DNA from: Lachnospiraceae bacterium M18-1
GTDB lineage: Bacteria > Bacillota > Clostridia > Lachnospirales > Lachnospiraceae
DNA: 64,000 nt
Assembly: GCA_000403295.2 (NCBI GenBank)
Contig: KE159610.1
Location: 167,387-231,386, forward strand
Reading direction: 5' to 3'
The notes under the pieces were generated by a model that worked only from the letters and a program-made list of their open reading frames with translations, did no database searches and was not told where the DNA came from. Positions 44,559-53,308 of this stretch are shown one piece after another. The position numbers and the translations under genes were made by a program. Within the stretch, counting starts at the first letter, position 1. Each line of letters opens with the position of its first letter.

Positions 44559-45752
44559 TTACTTATCATTCGCCGCCGCTACTCCCGGTAACTCTTTTCC
44601 TTCCAGAAATTCCAGTGATGCGCCGCCGCCGGTGGAGATGTGGGTCATCTTGTCGCCGTAGCCGAGCTGGTTGACTGCTGCTGCAGAATCTCCGCCGCCG
44701 ATGATCGTCACTGCATCTGTATCAGCCAGTGCCTTTGCCACCGCCTCTGTTCCTGCCGCAAACTTGGGCATCTCAAACGCGCCCATCGGTCCGTTCCAAA
44801 CAACGGTCTTTGCTTCCTTTACTGCGTCCGCATAGATCTTCGCAGTCTCCGGTCCGATGTCGAGCCCCTGCCAGCCATCCGGAATCTCGCCGTTTGCAAC
44901 AACCTTGGTATCTGCATCATTGGAGAAATCATCTGCGATCACATTGTCAACCGGAAGCAGAAGCTTCACGCCCTTATCCTCTGCCTTTTTGATCATATCC
45001 AGTGCATACTGGCAGTAATCTTCCTCCAACAGAGACTTTCCTACGCTGCCGCCCTGCGCCTTGCTGAATGTATAGGACATTCCGCCGCCGATGATCAGGG
45101 TATCTACCTTCTCCAGAAGATTCTCAATGACTGAAATTTTGCTGGATACCTTGGCTCCGCCCAGAATCGCCACGAATGGACGCTCCGGATTGTTCACTGC
45201 GTTGCCCAGGAAATCAATCTCTTTTTGCATCAGATAACCTACAGCAGCCGTATCAACAAACTGTGTCACGCCCACGTTTGAGCAGTGCGCCCTGTGCGCA
45301 GTTCCAAACGCGTCGTTTACAAATACATCGCAGAGGGAAGCCAGGTCTTTGCTGAATGCTTCGCCGTTCTTTGTCTCTTCGATCCGGTAACGGGTATTTT
45401 CCAGAAGAACGATCTCGCCGTCCTGAAGCGCCTCTACCGCTGCCTTTGCATTCGGTCCGACTACTTCCGGATCTGCCGCAAATTTTACTTCCTGGCCGAG
45501 CAGTTCAGATAATCTCGATGCAACAGGAGCCAGGGACAATTCCGGCTTCGGCTCTCCCTTCGGTTTGCCCAAGTGTGAACAGAGAATAATCTTTCCGCCG
45601 TCCGCAACCAGCTTCTTAATGGTTGGAAGCGCTGCAACAAGACGGTTCTCATCGGTAATCTTGCCTTCGATCAACGGCACGTTGAAATCGCATCTTACCA
45701 GGACTTTTTTACCCTTTACATTAATATCGTCTACTGATTTTTTATTAAGCAT
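44559..45752 (-). CDS. pgk: Phosphoglycerate kinase
   Basis: About 397 residues. [12 protein letters not shown] near residue 16, SHLGKPKG near 58, LLENTRYR near 115, [12 protein letters not shown] near 197 and the C-terminal GGGDSAAAV and [18 protein letters not shown] motifs are all standard. It makes ATP from 1,3-bisphosphoglycerate. GGGAGG lies 7 bases before the ATG at 45752. It is separated from gap by two copies of a structured repeat and the gap terminator, so it may be transcribed partly on its own. Confidence 0.98.
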   Translation of the reverse strand: MLNKKSVDDINVKGKKVLVRCDFNVPLIEGKITDENRLVAALPTIKKLVADGGKIILCSHLGKPKGEPKPELSLAPVASRLSELLGQEVKFAADPEVVGPNAKAAVEALQDGEIVLLENTRYRIEETKNGEAFSKDLASLCDVFVNDAFGTAHRAHCSNVGVTQFVDTAAVGYLMQKEIDFLGNAVNNPERPFVAILGGAKVSSKISVIENLLEKVDTLIIGGGMSYTFSKAQGGSVGKSLLEEDYCQYALDMIKKAEDKGVKLLLPVDNVIADDFSNDADTKVVANGEIPDGWQGLDIGPETAKIYADAVKEAKTVVWNGPMGAFEMPKFAAGTEAVAKALADTDAVTIIGGGDSAAAVNQLGYGDKMTHISTGGGASLEFLEGKELPGVAAANDK

Positions 45753-45784
45753 GTAATTGCCTCCCTGTTTTCGTTTTAAAAAAT

Positions 45785-45892
45785 GTGCGTAAAGACGCAC
45801 CCCTGCGGCGGCCGCAGTGCGACATCTACCTTGCACGCCGCAGTGCGCATCCCCCGGAGGGTTTTATCATACGATGGATTTTCCTGTAAAAC
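45785..45892. repeat. Structured dispersed repeat, copy B
   Basis: Opens with a hairpin gtgcgt-aaag-acgcac (45785-45800), which differs in sequence from the first hairpin of copies A and C but keeps the fold. Next is the shared core from cctgcggcggccgcagtgcg to ccccggaggg, then a decayed second hairpin in which only gtttta and taaaac (45887-45892) still pair. It lies 32 bp upstream of the pgk start codon. Confidence 0.85.
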
Positions 45893-45896
45893 AAAG

Positions 45897-46014
45897 GAGT
45901 TTCGCTTGCGAAACTCGCGCCTGCGGCGGCCGCAGTGCGACATCTACCTTGTACGCCGCAGTGCGGATCCCCCGGAGGGTTTTATCATACGGTGGATTTT
46001 CCTGTATGATAAAA
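45897..46014. repeat. Structured dispersed repeat, copy C
   Basis: First hairpin gagtttcg-cttg-cgaaactc (45897-45916), identical to copy A. The core is almost identical to copy B. The second hairpin is a perfect 11-bp stem, ttttatcatac (45980-45990) with gtatgataaaa (46004-46014). Copies B and C are separated by 4 bp in the same orientation. Confidence 0.88.
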
Positions 46015-46017
46015 GAG

Positions 46018-46041
46018 ATCCGGTCCATTATAAGACCGGAC
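46018..46041 (-). terminator. Hairpin after gap
   Basis: On the minus strand GTCCGGTC pairs with GACCGGAT across an 8-base loop and is followed by CTCTTTTATC. It lies 61 bp past the gap stop and abuts repeat copy C. Confidence 0.7.
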
Positions 46042-46102
46042 CCCTTCGTGAGTCTATTTCAGAATCAAATCTGACAAATTCAGTTTTCTCTGAAAGCCTG
46101 TC

Positions 46103-47116
46103 CTACAGTAATGTTCCAAAATGCTTGATTGTTCTTACCATCTGGCTTGTGTAAGAATTCTCATTGTCATACCATGAAACAACCTGTACTTCTGTTGTAC
46201 CGTTGTCAAGCGGCATAGCCATTGTCTGAGTAGAATCAAACAGAGAACCAAATCTCATACCAACGATATCGCTGGATACGATCTCGTCTACATTGTAACC
46301 GAAGGACTCGTTAGAAGCAGCCTTCATAGCATCGTTGATCTGATCAACAGTTACGGTGCCTTCTACTACTGCTGTCAGGATTGTGGTAGATCCGGTCGGA
46401 GTCGGGATACGCTGAGCAGCTCCGATCAGTTTTCCGTTCAGTTCCGGAATAACCAGTCCGATTGCCTTTGCAGCGCCTGTGCTGTTCGGAACGATATTCA
46501 CTGCTGCTGCACGGGATCTTCTCAGGTCGCCTTTTCTCTGCGGTCCGTCAAGTGTCATCTGGTCGCCTGTGTAAGCGTGGATGGTGCACATGATACCGGA
46601 CTTGATCGGTGCAAGGTCGTTAAGAGCCTTTGCCATCGGTGCAAGGCAGTTCGTTGTACAGGATGCTGCGGAGATGATCTGATCATCCTTTGTCAGCTTG
46701 TCATGGTTCACGTTGTAAACGATAGTCGGAAGGTCATTTCCAGCCGGAGCTGAAATGATTACATACTTCGCACCTGCATCGATATGAGCCTGCGCTTTTG
46801 CCTTGGATGTATAGAAGCCTGTACACTCCAGAACAACGTCTACGCCGATCTCTCCCCAGGGAAGCTCTGCAGCGCTTGCCTTAGCATAGATCTTGATCTC
46901 TTTGCCGTCAACTGTGATAGAATCTTCACCTGCAGTCACCTTATCTGCCAGTTCATACTTGCCCTGTGTTGAATCATACTTCAACAGGTGAGCCAGCATC
47001 GTCGGGGATGTCAGATCGTTGATCGCTACAATCTCAAAACCTTCTGCTCCGAACATCTGTCTGAATGCAAGACGTCCAATACGTCCAAATCCATTAATCG
47101 CTACTTTTACTGCCAT
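46103..47116 (-). CDS. gap: Glyceraldehyde-3-phosphate dehydrogenase, type I
   Basis: A 337-residue protein. [15 protein letters not shown] near residue 7 binds [15 protein letters not shown] near 150 carries the catalytic Cys, and the [13 protein letters not shown] tail is conserved. It oxidises glyceraldehyde-3-phosphate to 1,3-bisphosphoglycerate. It is the first gene of the glycolytic run, behind a consensus-like promoter and a leader with a near-perfect 17-bp palindrome. Confidence 0.98.
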   Translation of the reverse strand: MAVKVAINGFGRIGRLAFRQMFGAEGFEIVAINDLTSPTMLAHLLKYDSTQGKYELADKVTAGEDSITVDGKEIKIYAKASAAELPWGEIGVDVVLECTGFYTSKAKAQAHIDAGAKYVIISAPAGNDLPTIVYNVNHDKLTKDDQIISAASCTTNCLAPMAKALNDLAPIKSGIMCTIHAYTGDQMTLDGPQRKGDLRRSRAAAVNIVPNSTGAAKAIGLVIPELNGKLIGAAQRIPTPTGSTTILTAVVEGTVTVDQINDAMKAASNESFGYNVDEIVSSDIVGMRFGSLFDSTQTMAMPLDNGTTEVQVVSWYDNENSYTSQMVRTIKHFGTLL

Positions 47117-47145
47117 GATTAATTCCTCCTAAAAGTTTAAAATGT

Positions 47146-47162
47146 TAACTGTGACACAGTTA
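47146..47162. promoter_or_regulatory. Perfect palindrome in the gap leader
   Basis: taactgtg-a-cacagtta is a perfect 17-base palindrome. It lies 30 bases before the gap start and about 60 bases after the predicted transcription start. It looks like a protein-binding operator for a glycolytic regulator; a small RNA hairpin is also possible. Confidence 0.55.
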
Positions 47163-47226
47163 TTATGGTGAACTCTCAACAAACCTAAATCAGGCGCAGT
47201 TTGTTAAAGATTCATCAACTAGAAAT

Positions 47227-47255
47227 ATTGTACTAAATGGGGAACAAAAATTCAA
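47227..47255 (-). promoter_or_regulatory. Sigma-A promoter of gap
   Basis: On the minus strand TTGAAT (47250-47255), a 17-base spacer and TACAAT (47227-47232). The predicted start near 47220 gives a leader of about 105 bases. Confidence 0.75.
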
Positions 47256-47340
47256 GTCCTAAATCCATTTTTCTGGAAGTTTGTGTAAATCTTATACCCT
47301 GCCTATAAATCCTTTAGTTACTTTTTATAGCCATGCTTCA

Positions 47341-48156
47341 TTACAGTTTCCGGAATACCGGCTTTCTCTCCAAAAATTCCGTATAATACTCAAATCCACA
47401 TTCCCGAAGTATCTCAGCCGCCCTGCCAAATTCATACGCAATGTGCTCCGGCTTATGCCCGTCCGCCCCCACGGTGATGATCTCTCCGCCAAGCTCCCGG
47501 TAGCGCCTGAGCACCTCCGGATGTGGATGACAGAAGCCAAGCCCGTATTTCAGCCCCGCCGAATTTAGTTCAATTCCCTTGCCCATCTCAATGATCTGTT
47601 TCAGAACCGCATCCAGACAGGAGGAGAACGCCTCATAAGAGTATTCCTTTTCCTTGTATGTCCCGTACCGCACAATATAATCGATGTGTCCCAGCACGTC
47701 AAAAGAGTCCGTGTGCCGGATGCTTTCCAGCGTCTCCTCGAACGCCAGGCGGTAGAGTTCTCTGTCCGAAAGATCAGCAAACAGATCCCGGTAATAAGGG
47801 TCTTTTTTGTTCACCACATGAATCGAACCGATCACAAAATCAAAAGGATATTTTTCCGTAATCTCCCGGCAGAACGCCCCTGCATGAGGCTGCAGTCCCA
47901 GTTCAATCCCGATGCGCACCTCGATACGCCCCGCATATTGTCCGCGCAGCTCTGTCAATTTTTGAACATATGCATCCGTATCAAAGAGAAACGCATCCTT
48001 CCCCAGTTCCTCAGTGAACGGATAATCCCAGTCCATGTGATCTGTGATACAGATTGCTTTCAGTCCTTTTTTCAGCGCCCCTTCTATCATTTCTTCCGGC
48101 GCGGTGCTGCTGTCCGTGGAAAACGATGTATGCATATGACAGTCGCTCGTAATCAC
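47341..48156 (-). CDS. PHP-domain phosphatase, histidinol-phosphatase (HisJ/HisK) type
   Basis: About 271 residues. The PHP metal site is visible: SDCHMHTSFSTDS at the start, AICITDHMDWDY, GIELGLQPH, VIGSIHVVNKKDPYY, VLGHIDYIVRYG and the late GADGHKPEHI. The sequence best fits the PHP-type histidinol-phosphatase that removes phosphate from histidinol phosphate in histidine synthesis, although no other his gene is nearby. I place the start at the GTG at 48156, with GGGAGG 9 bases upstream. An ATG at 48213 has its site only 1 base away and is less likely. It is downstream of mnmA. Confidence 0.83.
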   Translation of the reverse strand: MITSDCHMHTSFSTDSSTAPEEMIEGALKKGLKAICITDHMDWDYPFTEELGKDAFLFDTDAYVQKLTELRGQYAGRIEVRIGIELGLQPHAGAFCREITEKYPFDFVIGSIHVVNKKDPYYRDLFADLSDRELYRLAFEETLESIRHTDSFDVLGHIDYIVRYGTYKEKEYSYEAFSSCLDAVLKQIIEMGKGIELNSAGLKYGLGFCHPHPEVLRRYRELGGEIITVGADGHKPEHIAYEFGRAAEILRECGFEYYTEFLERKPVFRKL

Positions 48157-48225
48157 ATCCTTACTCCTCCCGCTTTTTTCTTTTGTTTTATTTCTTAAAA
48201 TGTAGAGAATCATACCTCCCCGATT

Positions 48226-49296
48226 CTATAGGATCGTGCCGCCTCCCAGGATATATTCCCCGTCATAGAACACCGCAGCCTGTCCCGGTGTTACGGCCCG
48301 CTGAGGTTCCTCAAAGGTACATGTCACCTCATCTTCTCCGGTCTTTTCGATGATCCCCCAGACTCCCTTATGGTTATAGCGTATTTTTACATAGACACGC
48401 CTGGGTTCGGGCAGATCTTCTTCAGACATAAAATTCAGATCCGATACCCTCAGGGAATCCGCCAGAGATTCTTCATGAGTCCCGATGACCACCTCATGGG
48501 TCTTTGGCCGGATTTCCAGGACAAATGCCGGATACCCCAAGGCCAGCCCCAGGCCCTTGCGCTGCCCCACCGTATAATGGATGATCCCCTTGTGCCGGCC
48601 AAGCACCCTGCCGTCCGCCGTCACAAAATTTCCTTTGGGAATCTCCGTTCCTGCGTTCCTTTCTATAAAAGAAGCATAGTCTCCATCAGGTACAAAACAG
48701 ATATCCTGGCTGTCCGGCTTTTCTGCCACAGACAGGCCGATCTGTTCCGCTATCCTCCGGATCTCCTCCTTGGAAAATCCTCCCACCGGCATCAACGTCC
48801 GTTTCAGCTGCTCCTGAGTCAGGTTGTACAGCGCATAGGTCTGATCCTTTGCCGATGCGGCCGAGCGCCGGATGGAATATCTTCCGTTCGGAAGCTGTGC
48901 CACTCTTGCGTAATGCCCGGTGGCAATATAATCTGCCCCGATAGACAGGCTCCTGGAGAGCAGCGATTCCCATTTTACAAAGCGGTTGCAGGCGATACAG
49001 GGATTAGGGGTACGCCCCCGAAGGTATTCTTCCGTAAAATAGTCGATCACATGCTCCTGAAATTCCTCCCGGAAATTCATCACATAATAGGGAATGTCCA
49101 GGCGGGCCGCCACGCGTCTGGCATCCTCCACAGCGCTCAGGCCGCAGCACCCGCCGTTTTCCTCCTGAAACTCCCGGGCTTCTTCCTGCCAGACCTGCAT
49201 GGTGACTCCGATCACCTCATACCCCTGTTCCTTTAACAGATATGCGGCTACGGAAGAATCCACTCCGCCGGACATCCCCACTACTACCCTGCTCAT
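48226..49296 (-). CDS. mnmA: tRNA-specific 2-thiouridylase
   Basis: A 356-residue protein. The PP-loop VVGMSGGVDSSVAAYLL at residue 5-21 binds ATP. Catalytic Cys residues are in NPCIACNRFVKW near 98-104 and DSQDICFVPDG near 190-200. It makes 2-thiouridine at position 34 of Glu, Gln and Lys tRNAs. Its ATG overlaps the nifU stop (TGATG), so it is translationally coupled to the NifS/NifU sulfur-transfer genes that provide its sulfur. Confidence 0.97.
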   Translation of the reverse strand: MSRVVVGMSGGVDSSVAAYLLKEQGYEVIGVTMQVWQEEAREFQEENGGCCGLSAVEDARRVAARLDIPYYVMNFREEFQEHVIDYFTEEYLRGRTPNPCIACNRFVKWESLLSRSLSIGADYIATGHYARVAQLPNGRYSIRRSAASAKDQTYALYNLTQEQLKRTLMPVGGFSKEEIRRIAEQIGLSVAEKPDSQDICFVPDGDYASFIERNAGTEIPKGNFVTADGRVLGRHKGIIHYTVGQRKGLGLALGYPAFVLEIRPKTHEVVIGTHEESLADSLRVSDLNFMSEEDLPEPRRVYVKIRYNHKGVWGIIEKTGEDEVTCTFEEPQRAVTPGQAAVFYDGEYILGGGTIL

Positions 49297-49739
49297 CAGT
49301 ATTCCTCTGCTTCCTCTTCTTCACCCTCGTGGATATCTGCCTTCGGCTTTTCCAGCCCTTCGATCTTGATGCCGTGCTTTTCCGCATAATCCCAGAGAGC
49401 CGCATGAATCGCCTCCTCTGCAAGCAGAGAACAGTGTACCTTCACCGGCGGCAGTCCATCCAACGCCTCCATCACCGCTTTGTTGGTAACCTCCATCGCC
49501 TCCTGCACGCTCTTACCTTTCACCAGCTCCGTAGCCATGCTGCTCGTAGCCACTGCCGCGCCGCAGCCAAAGGTCTTGAATTTAACGTCGCGGATGATCT
49601 GGTTGTCATCGATATCCAGATAAATGCGCATGATATCTCCGCATTTCGCATTTCCCACCGTACCTACGCCGCTTGCATTTTCAATTTCTCCAACATTCCT
49701 TGGATGCTGGAAATGATCCATTACTTTCTCTGTATACAT
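49296..49739 (-). CDS. nifU: Iron-sulfur cluster scaffold NifU/IscU type
   Basis: About 147 residues. The three scaffold Cys are in NAKCGDIM near residue 35, FGCGAAVATSS near 60 and VHCSLLAEEA near 105, the last with the SL-A context of IscU proteins. MYTEKVMDHFQHPRNVG is the usual start. It assembles [2Fe-2S] or [4Fe-4S] clusters with sulfur from NifS. The C-terminal tail is acidic (EGEEEEAEEY). GGAGG precedes the ATG at 49739. Confidence 0.95.
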   Translation of the reverse strand: MYTEKVMDHFQHPRNVGEIENASGVGTVGNAKCGDIMRIYLDIDDNQIIRDVKFKTFGCGAAVATSSMATELVKGKSVQEAMEVTNKAVMEALDGLPPVKVHCSLLAEEAIHAALWDYAEKHGIKIEGLEKPKADIHEGEEEEAEEY

Positions 49740-49800
49740 AATCCTTCCTCCTGGTCTATATACTTCAGTTCTTCCCCGAAGCACTTATATATCAAGCATT

Positions 49801-50985
49801 TCAAGCCTGTTCCTTTTTAACAAAATCCTCATACAGCGGGGACATGTTCCGCAGATTCTGAACAATCTCCTTTAATGCCTCCACCACATAATCCGCCTCT
49901 TCCATTGTAATCTCCTCGCTCAGCGTCATTCGCAGGGAGCCATGGGCGATCTCATGGGGCAGGCCGATGGCCAGGAGCACATGAGAGGGATCCAGGGATC
50001 CGGATGTGCAGGCCGAGCCGCTGGATGCACAGATGCCCTTCATATCCAGCATGATCAGCAGAGATTCCCCTTCCACAAAGCGGAAGCTGAAATTCACATT
50101 GTTGGGAAGCCGTCTGGTACGGTCTCCATTCAAACGGCAGTGGGGAATCTCCGACTCAATCCTGGACATCAGGTAGTCCCGCACCTCCCGCTCTTTCCCG
50201 GTACGCTCTGCCATGGTCCGGGCCGCACGTTCCGCCGCGGTGCCGATCCCCACGATACCAGGTACATTTTCCGTTCCGGCCCGGCGCCTTCTCTCCTGGG
50301 CGCCTCCATGGATAAAGGAACGGATCTTCACCCCTTTACGGATGTATAAAAAGCCGATTCCTTTGGGGCCGTTGAATTTATGCCCGCTCGCGCTGAGCAT
50401 GTCAATGTGCATCTCATCCACATTTATCGGAACCTGACCGAAGGCCTGCACCGCATCTGTATGGAACAGGATACCGTGTTCCCGGGCAATCTGCCCGATT
50501 TCTCCGATGGGCTGTATCGTGCCGATCTCATTATTTGCAAACATAACTGAGATCAGGATCGTGTCCTCTCTGATAGATGCCCGAAGCTGTTCCAGATCCA
50601 CCAGCCCGGCTTCATCCACATCCAGATAGGTCACCTCATAGCCCTTCTTTTCCAGGTATTCGCAGGTGTGCAGAATGGCATGGTGCTCAATCTTGCTGGT
50701 AATGATGTGCTTTCCTTTGGAGGCATAGGCTTCCGCAGCAGCGATCAGCGCCCAATTGTCCGACTCGCTCCCCCCTGCCGTAAAATAAATCTCTTCGCTC
50801 TTAGCACCCAGGATCCCGGCGATCTTCTCCCGACATCCGGTGATCACTTCTTTATTTGCCGCGGCAAATCCATAGATGCTGGACGGATTGCCATAATGCT
50901 CCGTAAAATAAGGAAGCATGGCCTCCACCACTTCCGGCGCTGTTTTTGTTGTAGCCGCATTGTCCAGATAAATTAATTTTCCCAT
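49801..50985 (-). CDS. nifS: Cysteine desulfurase NifS
   Basis: A 394-residue pyridoxal-phosphate enzyme. IYLDNAATTK at the start, GGSESDNWAL near 71, HTDAVQAFGQ near 174, SASGHKFNGPKGIGFLYI with the PLP Lys near 205 and the catalytic-Cys loop ASSGSACTSGSLDPSHVL near 325 are diagnostic. It releases sulfur from cysteine for Fe-S clusters and thiouridine. Gene order iscR, nifS, nifU, mnmA on one strand forms a functional unit. Confidence 0.97.
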   Translation of the reverse strand: MGKLIYLDNAATTKTAPEVVEAMLPYFTEHYGNPSSIYGFAAANKEVITGCREKIAGILGAKSEEIYFTAGGSESDNWALIAAAEAYASKGKHIITSKIEHHAILHTCEYLEKKGYEVTYLDVDEAGLVDLEQLRASIREDTILISVMFANNEIGTIQPIGEIGQIAREHGILFHTDAVQAFGQVPINVDEMHIDMLSASGHKFNGPKGIGFLYIRKGVKIRSFIHGGAQERRRRAGTENVPGIVGIGTAAERAARTMAERTGKEREVRDYLMSRIESEIPHCRLNGDRTRRLPNNVNFSFRFVEGESLLIMLDMKGICASSGSACTSGSLDPSHVLLAIGLPHEIAHGSLRMTLSEEITMEEADYVVEALKEIVQNLRNMSPLYEDFVKKEQA

Positions 50986-51110
50986 ATGTGTTTTCCTCCT
51001 GAAATATCATGCCGGTCATGATACCGCGCAGCCCGCCGTATGGTGTCCCGCCGGTAAGATAACGATTTCCCGCATCCTTCTTCGTCTGTTCAGACGCATC
51101 ATACATTTCA

Positions 51111-51569
51111 CTAATTTTTACAGATATTCCGGTCCGGCGCGTCCTGGCAGCTCCGCTTCCGGCTCTCCTGCACCAGCTGGTCCAGCATAATCTCATCCAC
51201 CGTCCGGTTGATGCTCTCATTGATCCTCTGCCAGACATATTTTGTCACACAGCTGTCCGCGATCTGACAGCCCTCTTCCGGGTTCAGCCCGGAGCACTCC
51301 ACCGGATCCAGGCTCCCTTCCAGCGCCCGCAGGATATCTCCCACGGAAATATCCGACGCGTCCCTCGCAAGCACATATCCGCCTCCTGCGCCCCGCAGAC
51401 TTTTCACAAGCCCGCCCTTTTTCAGCATCGACATCAGCTGTTCCAGATAGCGCTCCGAAATATTCTGCCGGTCCGAAATGCTGGTGATGGACACCGGCGT
51501 TTCCCCGCTATACTGCGCCAGATCAATCAATGCACGCAGCCCGTATCTGCCCTTCGTTGATAATTTCAA
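51111..51569 (-). CDS. iscR: Rrf2-family regulator, IscR-like
   Basis: About 152 residues. The winged-helix region KLSTKGRYGLRALIDLA with ISERYLEQLMSMLKKGGLVKSLRGAGGGYVLA is typical of Rrf2 proteins. Three Cys follow in VECSGLNPEEGCQIADSC (about residues 92, 98 and 104), matching the [2Fe-2S] ligands of IscR. It starts with TTG, 8 bases after GAGG; an open extension to 51644 has no ribosome site. It lies directly upstream of nifS-nifU-mnmA and probably adjusts their expression to Fe-S demand. Confidence 0.92.
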   Translation of the reverse strand: MKLSTKGRYGLRALIDLAQYSGETPVSITSISDRQNISERYLEQLMSMLKKGGLVKSLRGAGGGYVLARDASDISVGDILRALEGSLDPVECSGLNPEEGCQIADSCVTKYVWQRINESINRTVDEIMLDQLVQESRKRSCQDAPDRNICKN

Positions 51570-51674
51570 CCTTCTGTCCTCTACTTCCCGGGCCGTAATT
51601 TTTCGAAACATACGCCGGATCTGCGGCTTACTGTTCCAAATCATTACCCCAACATCTTAATTCCCAGTATTCCA

Positions 51675-51711
51675 ATCCCTAGCGTTTTAATTCCTATAAA
51701 TTCACTAGGAT
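51675..51711. promoter_or_regulatory. Candidate Rrf2-type operator
   Basis: ATCCCTAG (51675-51682) and CTAGGAT (51705-51711) form a spaced dyad in an AT-rich tract. It lies immediately downstream of the start site predicted for iscR (near 51720), where a bound repressor would block elongation. Autoregulation is inferred. Confidence 0.45.
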
Positions 51712-51726
51712 ATCTTTCCGTAATGT

Positions 51727-51755
51727 AGAATAACACCTGTCTTATGTTCTGTCAA
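51727..51755 (-). promoter_or_regulatory. Sigma-A promoter of iscR-nifSU-mnmA
   Basis: On the minus strand a perfect TTGACA (51750-51755), a 17-base spacer and TATTCT (51727-51732). Confidence 0.8.
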
Positions 51756-51809
51756 CCCCAAAATATGAATATCATTAAAAAACCGTAAAACTACATAAAG
51801 GAGTTTTAC

Positions 51810-53195
51810 ATGTCCAGAAAGCAAACCATCATCCGCGGGACCATCATTCTGACCATTACCGGCTTTTTTAGCCGGTTCATGGGATTCTTTTACCGCATTT
51901 TTTTAAGCCGTACCTTTGGGGAGGAAGGCGTGGGGCTGTACCAGCTTATTTTTCCTGTTTATGCGCTTTGCTACTCTCTCACGACCGCAGGAATCGAGAC
52001 TGCCGTATCCCGGACCGTAGCCCGCAAAGTCTCCCTTGGAAAAGAACGGGAGGCGCGGGAGTTTCTGCTGACCGGGCTTTCCCTGTCCTTCCTCCTGGCC
52101 TGTATCTGCATGGTGGCAATGCAGAAAAATGCAGCATTCATCGCTGCCGAAATCCTGGGCGATGAACGCTGCATCCCTCTGCTTACTATTTTATCTTATA
52201 CGGTCCCCTGTTCCGCCATACATAGCTGCATCTGCGGGTACTGCTACGGACTCAAACAGACCTCCATTCCGGCGGCAGCCCAGCTGATCGAGCAGACCAC
52301 CCGCATAGCCGGAGTCTGGCTGCTGTATCGAATCCTGATCCAGGATCAGGGAAAGGCCCCTATTACCATCGCCGTCTGCGGCCTTGTGATCGGAGAATTT
52401 TTTTCCGCCCTGTACACCACCAGCATCCTGCCCGGCTTCCTGAAAGGCCGCAGCATCCTCAGAGTCCTGCATCGGCGCTCTTCTAGTCTCCCAGAAAAGC
52501 GGGCATTTCCTTCCATGACCGCCAGGGTCTTCTGCCGGAATCTGAAAGAACTGCTTCCCCTTTCCGTCCCGCTGACCGCCAACCGGGTCCTGATCAATCT
52601 GCTGCAGAGTATCGAAGCCATCTCCATTCCCGGCCGCCTGCAGCGTTTCGGACTTGGCGCCTCCGAAGCCTTAAGCCTTTACGGCGTACTGAATGGAATG
52701 GCGCTGCCCTGCATTTTATTTCCTTCTGCAGTCACCAGTTCCATTTCCATCATGCTGATGCCCACCGTGGCTGAGATCCAGGCCGCCGATGACCGTCATG
52801 AAATGCTGGATATCATTAAGAAAGTAACCGGCGCCTGCTTTACCCTGGGACTGTTCTGCTGTCTCGTCTTCCTGCTGTTCGGTTCCTGGGTCGGAATCAC
52901 CCTGTTCGGCAGCCCGGACGCCGGAAAATTCATCCTCACACTGGCCTGGATCTGTCCCTTCCTCTACACCAACAGCGCCCTTTCCAGTATCATCAACGGA
53001 CTAGGAAAAACAAGCAGCACCCTGTTCGTTAACACGTTCAGCCTTCTGATCCGGATTGCCGGGGTGTTCTATGCCATCCCGCGGTACGGGATCCAGGGTT
53101 ACCTCTGGGGCCTGCTCATCAGCCAGCTTGCCGCCACCCTGTTGTCCGTCTGGATCATCTATCTCAATACCAGAAGAAAGGCTGTCCTCAGATAA
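51810..53195 (+). CDS. SpoVB/YtgP-family polysaccharide flippase
   Basis: A 461-residue membrane protein with about 14 spans of the MOP/MurJ-like flippase fold. The opening ILTITGFFSRFMGFFYRIFLSRTFGEEGVGLYQLIFPVY is typical of SpoVB. Such proteins move lipid-linked peptidoglycan or polysaccharide precursors across the membrane; SpoVB is needed for spore cortex in Bacillus. A site resembling AAAGGAG lies before the ATG. It is convergent with vanT. A weak hairpin (ctttctcc with ggagaaag, 53198-53228) may end its transcript. Confidence 0.9.
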   Translation: MSRKQTIIRGTIILTITGFFSRFMGFFYRIFLSRTFGEEGVGLYQLIFPVYALCYSLTTAGIETAVSRTVARKVSLGKEREAREFLLTGLSLSFLLACICMVAMQKNAAFIAAEILGDERCIPLLTILSYTVPCSAIHSCICGYCYGLKQTSIPAAAQLIEQTTRIAGVWLLYRILIQDQGKAPITIAVCGLVIGEFFSALYTTSILPGFLKGRSILRVLHRRSSSLPEKRAFPSMTARVFCRNLKELLPLSVPLTANRVLINLLQSIEAISIPGRLQRFGLGASEALSLYGVLNGMALPCILFPSAVTSSISIMLMPTVAEIQAADDRHEMLDIIKKVTGACFTLGLFCCLVFLLFGSWVGITLFGSPDAGKFILTLAWICPFLYTNSALSSIINGLGKTSSTLFVNTFSLLIRIAGVFYAIPRYGIQGYLWGLLISQLAATLLSVWIIYLNTRRKAVLR

Positions 53196-53308
53196 TTCTT
53201 TCTCCCGGTCAGGCATCCGCGGAGAAAGATGCCGTTCCCCCATAACTGCTGCGGCCTTCGTCTGCAAAACCATAGGAATGGTATCGCCGACCTTCGTCCT
53301 GCACCCGC

